Source: JANLUX01 sp031366005 (GTDB lineage Bacteria > Bacteroidota > Bacteroidia > AKYH767-A > OLB10). From it: 64,000 nt of DNA. This document shows positions 43,956 through 52,972 of the stretch, one piece after another. Every line of letters begins with the position of its first letter. Position 1 is the first letter of the stretch. The notes below the pieces were generated by a model. That model was given only the letters and a program-made list of their open reading frames with translations, was not told where the DNA came from and ran no database searches. The stretch spans positions 1 to 64,000 of the forward strand of contig JANLZB010000097.1 in assembly GCA_031366005.1 (NCBI GenBank), in the 5' to 3' direction. The position numbers were made by a program, and so were the translations under genes.

Positions 43956-45976
43956 GAGATAGAGATAAATTCGCCTCACCCCCTGCCCCTCTCCCAATAG
44001 AGAGGGGAGCCGTTTCTTGTAATTGTTTAGTCGGTAAAAAAAAATTATTTAATAACGATTCAAACAAATGTGGTGATTATTTAGTCGGTGAAAAAAAAAT
44101 ATTTAATGACGATTCAAACAAATGTCAGTGTCGGCTTCCCTCTCCTTTGGAGAAGGATAAGAAGGTGAGGTGTATAAAACGATTCGTCAACACCAAAATA
44201 TTTTTCTTAATCATGTTGCTGGCAAATAAAATGTTTGCACAAGATCCGCATTACTCGCAAATATTTAATACTCCGGTTTATCATAATCCTGCAGCAGCAG
44301 GACATAATGTAGAGAATATACGGTTGACCGCCATTTATCGTAATCAATGGAACAGTGTGATGAATCCATTTACAACACAAGGAGTTTATTTTGATAAGCA
44401 GGTTAGCAAAGTTGGTTTTGGATTGGATATCACACGTAATGGCGCAGGTGAAACAGGAATTACAAAATTAAATTTAGGCGGATCGCTTTCTTACCGCCAG
44501 TCGTTTGGCGAACATCAAATTGCAGCAGGAATTTATGTAGGCTTAATGCAAAAAAGTTTTGATCCTTCAAAAATGACTTTTGATGATCAATACACTGAGG
44601 ATGGCGGGTATAATGCAAACGCAACAAGCGGTGAAGTTTTTTCATACACTAAATTAACACGACCTGATGCAGGAGCCGGAATTTTCTGGACAAGAGGAAC
44701 ACAACAAAAAGAAATTCGTTTCAAGCCGTTTGCAGGGATTGCATTTTCACATGTAAACCAACCGAAAGAAATTTTTATCATAGAAGAAAACAAAGTTTAT
44801 ATTAAAAAAACTTTTCAGGCAGGTGCAGGATATATGTTGAAGGAAGATGTAGAGATTACTCCTTCAATGATGTATTCAACACAACAATTTTCGCATGAAA
44901 TGAATGCCGGAGTGAAAGGAAGTATTATGTTAGAGAACCGCAACAAAGTGGAAGCAGGAATTTATCACCGTCAGCACGAGGCATGGATTGCCTATGGTGG
45001 TTATCAGTGGAACAGTTTGATGGTGGGAATGAGTTATGATGTTGGTACATCAGAGATAAGACATGGTAATTCATTTGAAATTACATTGACATACATTCCG
45101 AAAGCAAGAGAAAAAAGAGAATCAAGTTACCGGAAATCAAAGGATCAGCCTGAGAAATTACCTCCTGCAAAAAAGAAAATTGCAGATATGGATCATGATG
45201 GAATTGCGGATTCAGTTGACAAGTGCCCTGATGTTGCAGGAACCAAAGCATTGAAAGGATGTCCTGAAAAGAAAAAGCAATCTAAATCAAATAAGACAAA
45301 GCATAGACAAACTATTGTTAAGCAACCAATATTTGTTTCAGAAAAGAAATCTGTTGAAGTTGTGAAAGAAGAACTTCCCGTTGTGAAAGAAAAACCGGTT
45401 GAAATTGTGGCAACTAAACCTGTTGTAATTCAAAACCCTGATACAGATGGCGATGGCATTGATGATATAACGGATGCATGTCCTTATATAAAAGGTGGAA
45501 TAAAAACTCATGGTTGTCCTGATTCGGATGATGATGGCATTATTGATATGAAAGATAAATGCCCTATGGCAGCAGGCACAGCAGAAAACAAAGGTTGCCC
45601 TGTGAAAAAAGAAAACATTACTTCAACAGCAACCAAAACAAACAATATCGAATTTGAACCCGGTAAATCGGTGATCAAAGGTTTTGATGTGATTGATATT
45701 TTGGAACCTGCTTCTGATAACTTATATGAAGATGCATCAACAACTATTATCATCACCGGACATACCGACAGCGAAGGTGATGAAATGCGTAATATGGTGC
45801 TTTCACAAAACCGTGCTGATGCTGTTAAAGAATATTTTATGAAACACGGTGTTTCCTCTGACCGGATTAAAACAATTGCTTATGGTGAAACAATGCCATT
45901 AGTGATTAATGACACGGAAGAGGACAAGCAACATAATAGAAGAGTTGAGATAAATATTCTTAAGAGTGTGAAATAA
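43952..45976 (+). CDS. PorP/SprF-type T9SS membrane protein fused to TSP3 repeats and OmpA domain
   Basis: 674 residues if started at the overlapping ATG. Residues about 80-400 are PorP/SprF-like (DPHYSQIFNTPVYHNPAAAG, LTAIYRNQWNSV, SYDVGTS), an outer-membrane barrel that works with its CHU_C partner. A TSP3-type region with Lys/Glu/Pro-rich spacer (about 415-550) and an OmpA domain (about 565-674, GHTDSEGDEM, HNRRVEINI) follow. Residues 1-71 are repeat-derived; GTG at 44165 would give MRCIKRFVNTKIFFLIMLLA, an ordinary signal peptide start. It overlaps the adhesin gene, the classic sprB-sprF order. Confidence 0.9.
   Translation: MRDRDKFASPPAPLPIERGAVSCNCLVGKKKLFNNDSNKCGDYLVGEKKIFNDDSNKCQCRLPSPLEKDKKVRCIKRFVNTKIFFLIMLLANKMFAQDPHYSQIFNTPVYHNPAAAGHNVENIRLTAIYRNQWNSVMNPFTTQGVYFDKQVSKVGFGLDITRNGAGETGITKLNLGGSLSYRQSFGEHQIAAGIYVGLMQKSFDPSKMTFDDQYTEDGGYNANATSGEVFSYTKLTRPDAGAGIFWTRGTQQKEIRFKPFAGIAFSHVNQPKEIFIIEENKVYIKKTFQAGAGYMLKEDVEITPSMMYSTQQFSHEMNAGVKGSIMLENRNKVEAGIYHRQHEAWIAYGGYQWNSLMVGMSYDVGTSEIRHGNSFEITLTYIPKAREKRESSYRKSKDQPEKLPPAKKKIADMDHDGIADSVDKCPDVAGTKALKGCPEKKKQSKSNKTKHRQTIVKQPIFVSEKKSVEVVKEELPVVKEKPVEIVATKPVVIQNPDTDGDGIDDITDACPYIKGGIKTHGCPDSDDDGIIDMKDKCPMAAGTAENKGCPVKKENITSTATKTNNIEFEPGKSVIKGFDVIDILEPASDNLYEDASTTIIITGHTDSEGDEMRNMVLSQNRADAVKEYFMKHGVSSDRIKTIAYGETMPLVINDTEEDKQHNRRVEINILKSVK
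43974..44170. mobile_element. Composite palindromic element without nuclease at the 5' end of the sprF-like gene
   Basis: The left end CCTCACCCCCTG, then CCCCTCTC-N6-GAGAGGGG (stem 43986-44007), faces an inverted, partly decayed copy, CCCTCTCC-TTT-GGAGAAGG (44138-44156) then AAGGTGAGG. The ends match those of the metH element. Between them is a 54-bp tandem duplication (44026-44079, 44080-44133; TTTAGTCGGT...CGATTCAAACAAATGT). The whole 197 bp is open in the sprF frame. Confidence 0.7.
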
Positions 45977-46044
45977 ATTATAATAAAAATTATCTTGCTT
46001 TTTACTTCTAAATCACCTTGATGCAAACTCGAAGTTTCACTCAG

Positions 46045-46073
46045 CTATATAACAAGTTTCTTTCTGAAGACAG
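46045..46073. repeat. Second-family repeat copy, intergenic
   Basis: CTATATAACAAGTTTC then TTTCTGAAGACAG, the inverted orientation of the family at 38483-38507 (CTATATAACAAGTTTC then CTGAATGAC). Confidence 0.55.
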
Positions 46074-46083
46074 AGTTTGTTCA

Positions 46084-46128
46084 CCTCACCCCTGACCCCT
46101 CTCCCTAAGAGAGGGGAAACATCTCCGA
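46084..46128. repeat. Solo copy of the metH-type palindromic repeat, intergenic
   Basis: CCTCACCCCTGA, a perfect 8-bp stem CCCCTCTC-CCTAA-GAGAGGGG (46096-46116), then ACATCTCCGA: the same order of blocks as in metH. No partner or nuclease lies nearby. The rest of 45977-46246 holds the second-family repeat and the promoter of the peptidase gene. Confidence 0.75.
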
Positions 46129-46220
46129 AAAGATTGGTTGAACATATATAGACGAGCAATCAATTCACAAGTACAAACATTTGCTTTGTCCCAACATTTA
46201 ATCTGAAAATTTTTTTAATT

Positions 46221-46228
46221 TACATTTG
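46221..46228 (+). promoter_or_regulatory. -7 box upstream of the M28 peptidase
   Basis: TACATTTG followed by CCCCC, an exact TAnnTTTG match 18 nt before the ATG at 46247. Confidence 0.45.
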
Positions 46229-46246
46229 CCCCCTAAAAATTTTAAT

Positions 46247-47626
46247 ATGTATAAATATTTCTTTACAATTATTTTAGTTCTTGCATTGATCAACAACATC
46301 AATGCTCAATCAAATGACAGCCTTAACATCAGAAAATTTTATAATGAAGCATTATCAAATGGTAAAGCATACAATTGGCTGGAGTATTTAAGCAATACTA
46401 TCGGAGCGCGTTTATCAGGATCACTACAAGCGGAACAAGGAGTTGCTTTTGTAAAGAAGGAATTGGGTCAATTAAAATTTGATCGTGTGTTTTTACAGGA
46501 TGTGATGGTACCGCAATGGGTACGTGGAGAAAAAGAAAATGCATTTTATAAACCAAATACAGTTGGTGCTTTATTGCCTGTTACAATTTGTGCTTTAGGA
46601 AACAGCATTGCAACAGGGCAAGGTGGATTGTATGCTCCATTGGTTGAAATAAAAAACTTTGATGAGTTAGAAATAAAAGGTCGCAAAGAGATTGAAGGAA
46701 AAATTGTTTTTTATAATCACCCGATGGATCCAACTTTCTACAATACGTTTCGTGCGTATGCAGAAGCGGTTAACTATCGCTGGGCTGGCGCTTCGCGTGC
46801 ATCATACTATGGAGCAAAGGGAGTTGTTGTTCGTTCAATGACATTATCAATTGATGATTATCCACACACCGGCAGTATGGGTTATGCGGACACGGTTCCA
46901 AAAATTCCTGCTTGTGCAATCAGTACAAAAGGTGCGAATGAATTGAGTGATGCGATGAAGAAATATCCGCAACTGCAATTTTTCTTTAAGCAATCATGCG
47001 AAATGAAAGACAGCGTTTTGTCGCATAATGTAGTTGGAGAAATAAAAGGTTCTGAACATCCTGAAGAAATAATTATTGTGGGCGGACATCTTGATTCATG
47101 GGATACCGGAAAGGGTGCAAGTGATGATGGAGCAGGTGTGGTACAGAGTATGGAAGTGCTTAATTTATTTAAAGCATTAAATATAAAACCCAAACGCACC
47201 ATTCGTTGTGTTGCATTTATGAATGAAGAGAATGGGGGAAAGGGAGGCGAGAGATATGCGCAACTTGCAAAACAAAATGGAGAAAAAACAATTGCTGCAA
47301 TTGAAACTGACGCTGGTGGTTTTAGTCCGCGTGGTTTTACTTTCAAAGGAGATTCTATGCAGATAGAAAAAATATTTGCCTGGAAAAAATTATTTGAGCA
47401 ATATGGTTTGCACGTTTGGCAGCAAGGTTATGGCGGTGCTGACATTGATCATTTGAGCGACCAGGGAACGATGCTTATCGGTCTTTCACCGGATTCACAA
47501 CGCTACTTTGATTTACATCATGCAGCAACTGATACATTTGATAAAGTAAATAAACGCGAATTGGAATTAGGTGCTGCAAGTATGGCTGCGTTGGTGTATA
47601 TGATTTCAGAGTATGGATTGAAATGA
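46247..47626 (+). CDS. M28 family zinc peptidase
   Basis: 459 residues from ATG 46247, which begins a clean signal peptide (MYKYFFTIILVLALINNINA); a TTG at 46226 overlaps the -7 box and is rejected. A PA insert domain (about 120-250) precedes the M28 core: GGHLDSWDTGKGASDDGAG (zinc His and bridging Asp), NEENGG (catalytic Glu), ETDAGG, and DLHHAATDT (last zinc His). Similar to carboxypeptidase Q-type exopeptidases of the periplasm. Probably scavenges peptides, as the S9 enzyme does. Confidence 0.92.
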   Translation: MYKYFFTIILVLALINNINAQSNDSLNIRKFYNEALSNGKAYNWLEYLSNTIGARLSGSLQAEQGVAFVKKELGQLKFDRVFLQDVMVPQWVRGEKENAFYKPNTVGALLPVTICALGNSIATGQGGLYAPLVEIKNFDELEIKGRKEIEGKIVFYNHPMDPTFYNTFRAYAEAVNYRWAGASRASYYGAKGVVVRSMTLSIDDYPHTGSMGYADTVPKIPACAISTKGANELSDAMKKYPQLQFFFKQSCEMKDSVLSHNVVGEIKGSEHPEEIIIVGGHLDSWDTGKGASDDGAGVVQSMEVLNLFKALNIKPKRTIRCVAFMNEENGGKGGERYAQLAKQNGEKTIAAIETDAGGFSPRGFTFKGDSMQIEKIFAWKKLFEQYGLHVWQQGYGGADIDHLSDQGTMLIGLSPDSQRYFDLHHAATDTFDKVNKRELELGAASMAALVYMISEYGLK

Positions 47627-47661
47627 GTTTACGGTTTACGGTTGACAGTTTACGGTTGCTG
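47627..47661. repeat. Heptamer tandem repeat
   Basis: Five 7-bp units directly after the peptidase stop: GTTTACG, GTTTACG, GTTGACA, GTTTACG, GTTGCTG. Confidence 0.6.
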
Positions 47662-47672
47662 GCGCACGTTAC

Positions 47673-48929
47673 TCAATTGCTTTTAATAATCTTTTTTGAA
47701 AAATACTTCCCTGAATTATCTGTTGCACTCAATAAATAAATTCCTGCTACAATATTTTTTAAGTTGATCTGATAATTTTCATCAGATAATTTTTCAATCT
47801 TTATTTGTTGAACACGTCCGGCAATGTCAGTTAAATAAAATTGCAAATTATTTTTAAAATCTCCAATCACATATAAATTATTAATTACCGGATTTGGATA
47901 TGTAATAAATGCCGGAGCAAAAGAATATTTATTATCTGAAGTAATCACCGAAACATCCATAACATAAACTCCCGCTGTTTGTGTTCCTATCCATAATTTT
48001 CCATCCGGTGCTATTGTCATGCATTGAATATAATTATCAGCAAGCGGAGAATTATTAGTGTTCCACCAGGTAAACTGCGAACCTGATTTTCTGATAATAC
48101 CTGAGTCAATACTTCCAATCCACATATCACCATTGGGAACAATTTTTAGAGATGTTAAACCTGATGTGGGAATTCCTGATGAAGAAGGATTTTGAAGCAG
48201 CCATCCACCAGCCTGAATTTTTGCAATCAATCCGTTCGATGGTGAAGCCATCCAGTAATTTCCCGTATTGTCTTTATCAATATCAAATAAAGAATTATCA
48301 GGAATACTTGAATTGGCAATGGTGTAAGTAGTGATAGAGCTATCATTTAAAATATTTACACCGCCATTTACAGTACCTATTATTTTATCATTGTTATCTG
48401 GATCAATAAAAATACAAGCAATATTATCAGAGGCAAAAGAAGAATTTAATGTATTGTAAATAGTCCACGTTTGAGCAGTATCAATTTTTACAAGTCCATT
48501 GGTTGTCGCAATCCATGTATTACCTGACTGGTCGAATTTTACATCGCGTACATAATCATCCGGCAATTGAGAGTTAAGTGTATTAAGTGTTGCCCATGTG
48601 GAATCATTAAACCTTGTTAACCCACCTGACAAAGTTCCGATCCATTTAATATTATTAGAATCAATTGTTATGCAACGGATAGCATTATCCGGCAAGCCTC
48701 CATTGGTATTAAATGTATGATATACAATCCAGGTTGTATCTTTTAACTTCGCTAAACCATAGTCAGTTCCAATCCACACAGTGCTGTCATTTGCAAAGGC
48801 AATTGAACGCACAGAATTTTCAGGCAGCGAAGAATTACTTTGACTGAAATGAGTCCAGCCATTTTGTGCTGATGAAATAATTGAATATAAAACAGAAAAA
48901 ACTAACAGCGAAATTCTATTGTAGTTCAT
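47673..48929 (-). CDS. Secreted seven-blade propeller protein with T9SS type A sorting domain
   Basis: 418 residues with a signal peptide (about 1-21, ending ISSAQ). Seven repeats of about 43 residues carry WIGTxxGLAKL-like motifs, the two-component-regulator/ligand-binding propeller pattern. The C-terminal domain (about 330-418, AFITYPNPVINNLYV, DIAGR, VAGIYLLS) is a Por-secretion sorting domain. The propeller is the same kind found in hybrid two-component sensors, here as a free secreted protein. Confidence 0.85.
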   Translation of the reverse strand: MNYNRISLLVFSVLYSIISSAQNGWTHFSQSNSSLPENSVRSIAFANDSTVWIGTDYGLAKLKDTTWIVYHTFNTNGGLPDNAIRCITIDSNNIKWIGTLSGGLTRFNDSTWATLNTLNSQLPDDYVRDVKFDQSGNTWIATTNGLVKIDTAQTWTIYNTLNSSFASDNIACIFIDPDNNDKIIGTVNGGVNILNDSSITTYTIANSSIPDNSLFDIDKDNTGNYWMASPSNGLIAKIQAGGWLLQNPSSSGIPTSGLTSLKIVPNGDMWIGSIDSGIIRKSGSQFTWWNTNNSPLADNYIQCMTIAPDGKLWIGTQTAGVYVMDVSVITSDNKYSFAPAFITYPNPVINNLYVIGDFKNNLQFYLTDIAGRVQQIKIEKLSDENYQINLKNIVAGIYLLSATDNSGKYFSKKIIKSN

Positions 48930-49001
48930 TTTACCATTGCATTCATCATCAAAAAGTAAAAGCTTTTTTTATTAAGATACTGCTTTACACAATGAAGTTA
49001 T

Positions 49002-52000
49002 TTATTGTTCTATAACCAGGCGTTTAGTAATGTTAGTGTTGTTATTCTTAAATGACAACAGGTAAATTCCCGAGGGAACATCTTTCAGATTTATTACATA
49101 ACTGTTTCTTCCATCGTGTGTAATTATATTTTGTGAATACACCTCCTTGCCCATAATATCTGTTAATATCAGATCAGCGTTATCACTTTTGTCTGATCTA
49201 AATAATATCTCCACATAATTATGTGCGGGATTCGGATAAAGATTCAAATCATCTTCATTAATAAATTCATCATCTGATAACTTAGGGCAGGAACTGATTA
49301 TGACTGATAAGTTACGTGTACTTCCGTTTCCGCAATCATTGTGTCCACGCACAGAAATATTGCGATTGCCTGTAGTCGTTCCAAAATTTACTGTTACAGA
49401 AATTGTCCCTTGTCCGGATGCAATCGTTGCGCCTGAAGGTGGTGTCCATACATATGAAGCTGCAAATGGTATTGCAGCTATTGAATAAGCAACACCTGTT
49501 TGATTTGTACATACATTACTTAAACCGGAAACTGCTCCTGCTATTTGTGGATAAGCGCGAACTGCTTTATTACGCAGTGAACTCACCCCACAATTATTAA
49601 CTGCCTGAACCCCGATTGTTCCTGCATTAAATGCCGGATCAAATGAAATATTTACCGCATTACTGTTAGCGTTTCCGGTAATAGTTGCACCTGCAGGAAG
49701 CACCCAGTTATAACTCATTCCTGCAATAGCAGTAACCGAATATGGCTGAATAGAACTGCAAACACCAAACCCATTGCCTGAAATAGCAGAAGGTGTGGCG
49801 GGAGTATTAAGACTTAAAGAACGGGTGCGAGGTAACCCATTGCCACAACTGTTTGATGCAATAACTGAGAGTGTGCCTCCGCTGAAAGCAGAATTGATGC
49901 TCACATTAATTGAATTCATTCCTTGTCCGTTTGTAATTGTCATTCCTGTTGGTAACGACCAGTTGTAAGAATATGCACGTGCTACAGGCAATACTGAAAA
50001 CGTTGCTACGTCATTCGGACACAATCTGATTGGTCCGTTTACTGAACCGGGAGTTCCAGGTGCGCTTGCCTGTGCTGAAAAAGGAATGCATGTATTATTA
50101 CTTCCACAGGTATTGGTTGCAACAAGACAAATATTACCGTTGGTTATACTTGTTGTATTAATATTTATTGAAGTAGTTCCTTGTCCGGTTATTATAGTTG
50201 TATTGGATGGAACAGTCCAGCTGAATGATTGTGCACCTGTTACACCTGTGATATTATAACTCCCGTTAAAGGGAAGACAAACAGGTGATGTTCCGGTAAT
50301 AGTTGATGTAAATACAGGTGCAGTATTCACTGTAACTATTACCAATGCGGTATCAGTACAGGTACCGGAATATCCTATTACTCTATAAGTAGTGGTAATA
50401 GCGGGATTAGCAGTAACGCTTGCACCTGCAGTGCTACTTAAACCAGTTGCAGGTGACCATATATATGTATTTGCGCCAGTTGCAGTCAATGAAGTTGATG
50501 CGCCTGCGCAAATGGGTGCCGGGTTATTAGTGGTGACATTTAAATTTCCTCCAACATTTATTGTGGTGGATTGCGAGCCGCTGCAACCGGTTCCGCTTTC
50601 TGTAACATTAACTGTATATGTCGTTGTAGTGTTTGGATTAGCCGTTGGATTTTGATTTGAAGAACTGAATCCTGCAGGATTAGAGCTCCATGAATAATTG
50701 AGTACAGCAGGAACAGTATTGTTCACCGTAAGAGTCCAGTTGTTTATAGTTCCTACATCATTAGCCGCCTGGTCAATCACTTTTAATGTCCATGTGCCGT
50801 TAATATTTCCTGTCAATGCACTGAAAGCTCCATCAGGTGTATAGCTTCCTGTAAATGGCGCAGATCCTGAAACAATTGAAGTGGCTGCCGAAGCACTGAA
50901 AATAGTATTTACAAAATTGGCTCCGTTTGCTCCTCTTCGATTACTCAGGTTGATTGTATTACCCGAAGGTGATATCAGTTGTATCAACAAATCGCCATCA
51001 TAAGTATGTGTAATATTTATTTTAACCGAAACAATGGATGTGGATGAAAGCGTTGACGGGTTTATTCCGCTTACTGTTAGCGAACTTGATGCACCTGTTG
51101 GATAGTTATCAGGAATAGCAACAATTGTATTGCTTGTAAAAGCTGCTGGAGAAATAATTGTTCCGCTTCCGGGAGCAGTTGCGTTTAACTGCACTAAATC
51201 TCCCGGACAAGTTGAGTTAGGAGTTGCCGAGGCCGTTACGTTAAAAGGAGTTACGGTTATTGTTGTGTATGATGAAGTAGTGGCACACGGAGTTCCGCTG
51301 TTTACTGTAACGTTATAATTTCCTGACTGATTAACGATGATGGATTGTGTGGTTGCTCCGTTGGACCATAAATAATTTTGTGCTGCCGCACAAGTAAGCG
51401 TTACATTTCCTCCTGTGCAAAATGTAGTAGGACCGCTGGCAGTTATTGTGGGAACCGAACCTGACTGTTGCGTAAGCGTTACAGGAACTGCCATCACGTT
51501 ATTGTTGTCATTTTCTTCACGAAACAAATTCAGATTATCAACCTGCACCACTATCCAGTATTGACCGTTACACAGTCCCGCAGGAAGATTAATCCACATC
51601 CCATCTAAACTTTGAGAATAGGTGTCCAGAAATCCTGCGGAAATTCCTTGTACGGTATTTGAGCATCCATAATTTCCGCCACCTAATCCATAGTTTTGAA
51701 TGTTAGTGGAGTTAAGTGTGTTGCCTGCAGAGTCAACGCAGTAACCACTGTTGCCATTACATGAACCTATATCAAGTAAACAAAATGCAAGTTTGGATCC
51801 GGTACCGATAATTGGCCATGTGAGTGGATCAGGATTTGTTCCTTGTGTTCTTAATGTATAAATACCCCAATTATCAATGTGCTGATGTCCATGTGATGGA
51901 TGATAAGTCATGCTCCCTGACGGATAATCCGTATAACGCATAGTATCATCAGGACTTTTGTGATAAACACGTTGTTTGATTAACTGCTTTGGCGGAAGCC

Positions 52001-52352
52001 CTGTATTAGGACAAGTGGATTGATAAACATAAAAAGTATCTGTTCCGCATATCCAAACACTTTGTCCGCGTGTTTCAAGTGGTCCATGACCAATATTTGG
52101 AGTAGAAACAGAAATACGTAACCGGCCATCATTGCCACTGCAGGGAGGATTGCATACCTGGGGATATTCAATGTGACCATTGCTTCCTGTTATAAGTAAA
52201 TTAGGACGTGCTACAATAATATCAGGAAGCAAATCGCAATTATTGCCACCGCTTTTACAAGTGCAGGTTGTGGATAAATTAAGTGTACACTGCGTATATC
52301 CTGTAAAAGTTAAAAGTGAAAGTAATACAGCAACAAGTAGTTGTTTCTTCAT
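49002..52352 (-). CDS. Lysyl-oxidase-like protein with P-domain, Ig repeats and T9SS sorting domain
   Basis: 1,116 residues with a signal peptide (about 1-20). Residues about 40-295 resemble the lysyl oxidase family: RLRISVSTPNIGHGPLETRG, then YHPSHGHQHIDNWGIYTL with the copper HxHxH (H154, H156, H158). An Ig-like repeat follows (SNGATTQSI), then a proprotein-convertase P-domain (about 408-545, THTYDGDLLIQLISPSG, GTWTLKVID), five or so PKD/Ig-like domains, and a Por-type sorting domain (NLYPNPAHNYVEILF, VPSGIYLLSF). It is expected to be secreted by T9SS. Amine oxidation is inferred from the family; the quinone cofactor residues cannot be assigned by eye. Confidence 0.8.
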   Translation of the reverse strand: MKKQLLVAVLLSLLTFTGYTQCTLNLSTTCTCKSGGNNCDLLPDIIVARPNLLITGSNGHIEYPQVCNPPCSGNDGRLRISVSTPNIGHGPLETRGQSVWICGTDTFYVYQSTCPNTGLPPKQLIKQRVYHKSPDDTMRYTDYPSGSMTYHPSHGHQHIDNWGIYTLRTQGTNPDPLTWPIIGTGSKLAFCLLDIGSCNGNSGYCVDSAGNTLNSTNIQNYGLGGGNYGCSNTVQGISAGFLDTYSQSLDGMWINLPAGLCNGQYWIVVQVDNLNLFREENDNNNVMAVPVTLTQQSGSVPTITASGPTTFCTGGNVTLTCAAAQNYLWSNGATTQSIIVNQSGNYNVTVNSGTPCATTSSYTTITVTPFNVTASATPNSTCPGDLVQLNATAPGSGTIISPAAFTSNTIVAIPDNYPTGASSSLTVSGINPSTLSSTSIVSVKINITHTYDGDLLIQLISPSGNTINLSNRRGANGANFVNTIFSASAATSIVSGSAPFTGSYTPDGAFSALTGNINGTWTLKVIDQAANDVGTINNWTLTVNNTVPAVLNYSWSSNPAGFSSSNQNPTANPNTTTTYTVNVTESGTGCSGSQSTTINVGGNLNVTTNNPAPICAGASTSLTATGANTYIWSPATGLSSTAGASVTANPAITTTYRVIGYSGTCTDTALVIVTVNTAPVFTSTITGTSPVCLPFNGSYNITGVTGAQSFSWTVPSNTTIITGQGTTSININTTSITNGNICLVATNTCGSNNTCIPFSAQASAPGTPGSVNGPIRLCPNDVATFSVLPVARAYSYNWSLPTGMTITNGQGMNSINVSINSAFSGGTLSVIASNSCGNGLPRTRSLSLNTPATPSAISGNGFGVCSSIQPYSVTAIAGMSYNWVLPAGATITGNANSNAVNISFDPAFNAGTIGVQAVNNCGVSSLRNKAVRAYPQIAGAVSGLSNVCTNQTGVAYSIAAIPFAASYVWTPPSGATIASGQGTISVTVNFGTTTGNRNISVRGHNDCGNGSTRNLSVIISSCPKLSDDEFINEDDLNLYPNPAHNYVEILFRSDKSDNADLILTDIMGKEVYSQNIITHDGRNSYVINLKDVPSGIYLLSFKNNNTNITKRLVIEQ

Positions 52353-52429
52353 GGTTTAATTTTTAAGTTTAAGGGTTATTGCTTTGGAGCATGAAAGATA
52401 CAAGAAGTTTTTCAGCCACCAAACTTTTT

Positions 52430-52437
52430 TACTTTTG
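52430..52437 (+). promoter_or_regulatory. -7 box upstream of dinB-like gene
   Basis: TACTTTTG, an exact TAnnTTTG match 19 nt before the ATG. Confidence 0.4.
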
Positions 52438-52456
52438 ATGCGAAATAAATAAAGCT

Positions 52457-52972
52457 ATGGAACAATTACCAAATACGATTTCTGAATATCATCAATATTA
52501 TATTAATCTCATTAAAACAGATGATATATTATTTGAATTAAAAAAAGCGGGAGATGAGTTTACAGATTTTCTAAGCGGTTTATCAGAACAAAAAGGTAAT
52601 TATGCTTATCAGAAAGGCAAATGGACTATTAAAGAAATTGCAGGTCATGTTGCCGATACCGAACGCGTTTTTGCTTACCGTGCATTACGCTTTGCGCGGA
52701 ATGATAAAATAGCTTTGCCCGGGTTTGAACAGGATGATTATGTTGCGTCAGCAAATTTTAACAGACGTACGATGACTGATCTTAAAGAGGAATTAAAATT
52801 AATACGAGCATCTAACATTGCACTTATTAAAACTTTCTCAGAGGAGGAATTAAACCGAACCGGTACAGCAAGCGGTAATTTTTATACTGTAAAGTCATTA
52901 ATCTATATGATTGCCGGACATCAGAAACATCATTTGAAAGTGTTAGAGGAAAAATATTCAGAAGCGAGTTAA
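52457..52972 (+). CDS. DinB superfamily protein
   Basis: 171 residues forming a four-helix bundle. The metal-site histidines are visible in KEIAGHVADTERVFAYR and AGHQKHHLKVL. DinB/YfiT-like proteins are metal-dependent, often thiol-transferases. Its last 4 nt overlap the 3' end of the convergent TlpA-like gene. Confidence 0.88.
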   Translation: MEQLPNTISEYHQYYINLIKTDDILFELKKAGDEFTDFLSGLSEQKGNYAYQKGKWTIKEIAGHVADTERVFAYRALRFARNDKIALPGFEQDDYVASANFNRRTMTDLKEELKLIRASNIALIKTFSEEELNRTGTASGNFYTVKSLIYMIAGHQKHHLKVLEEKYSEAS

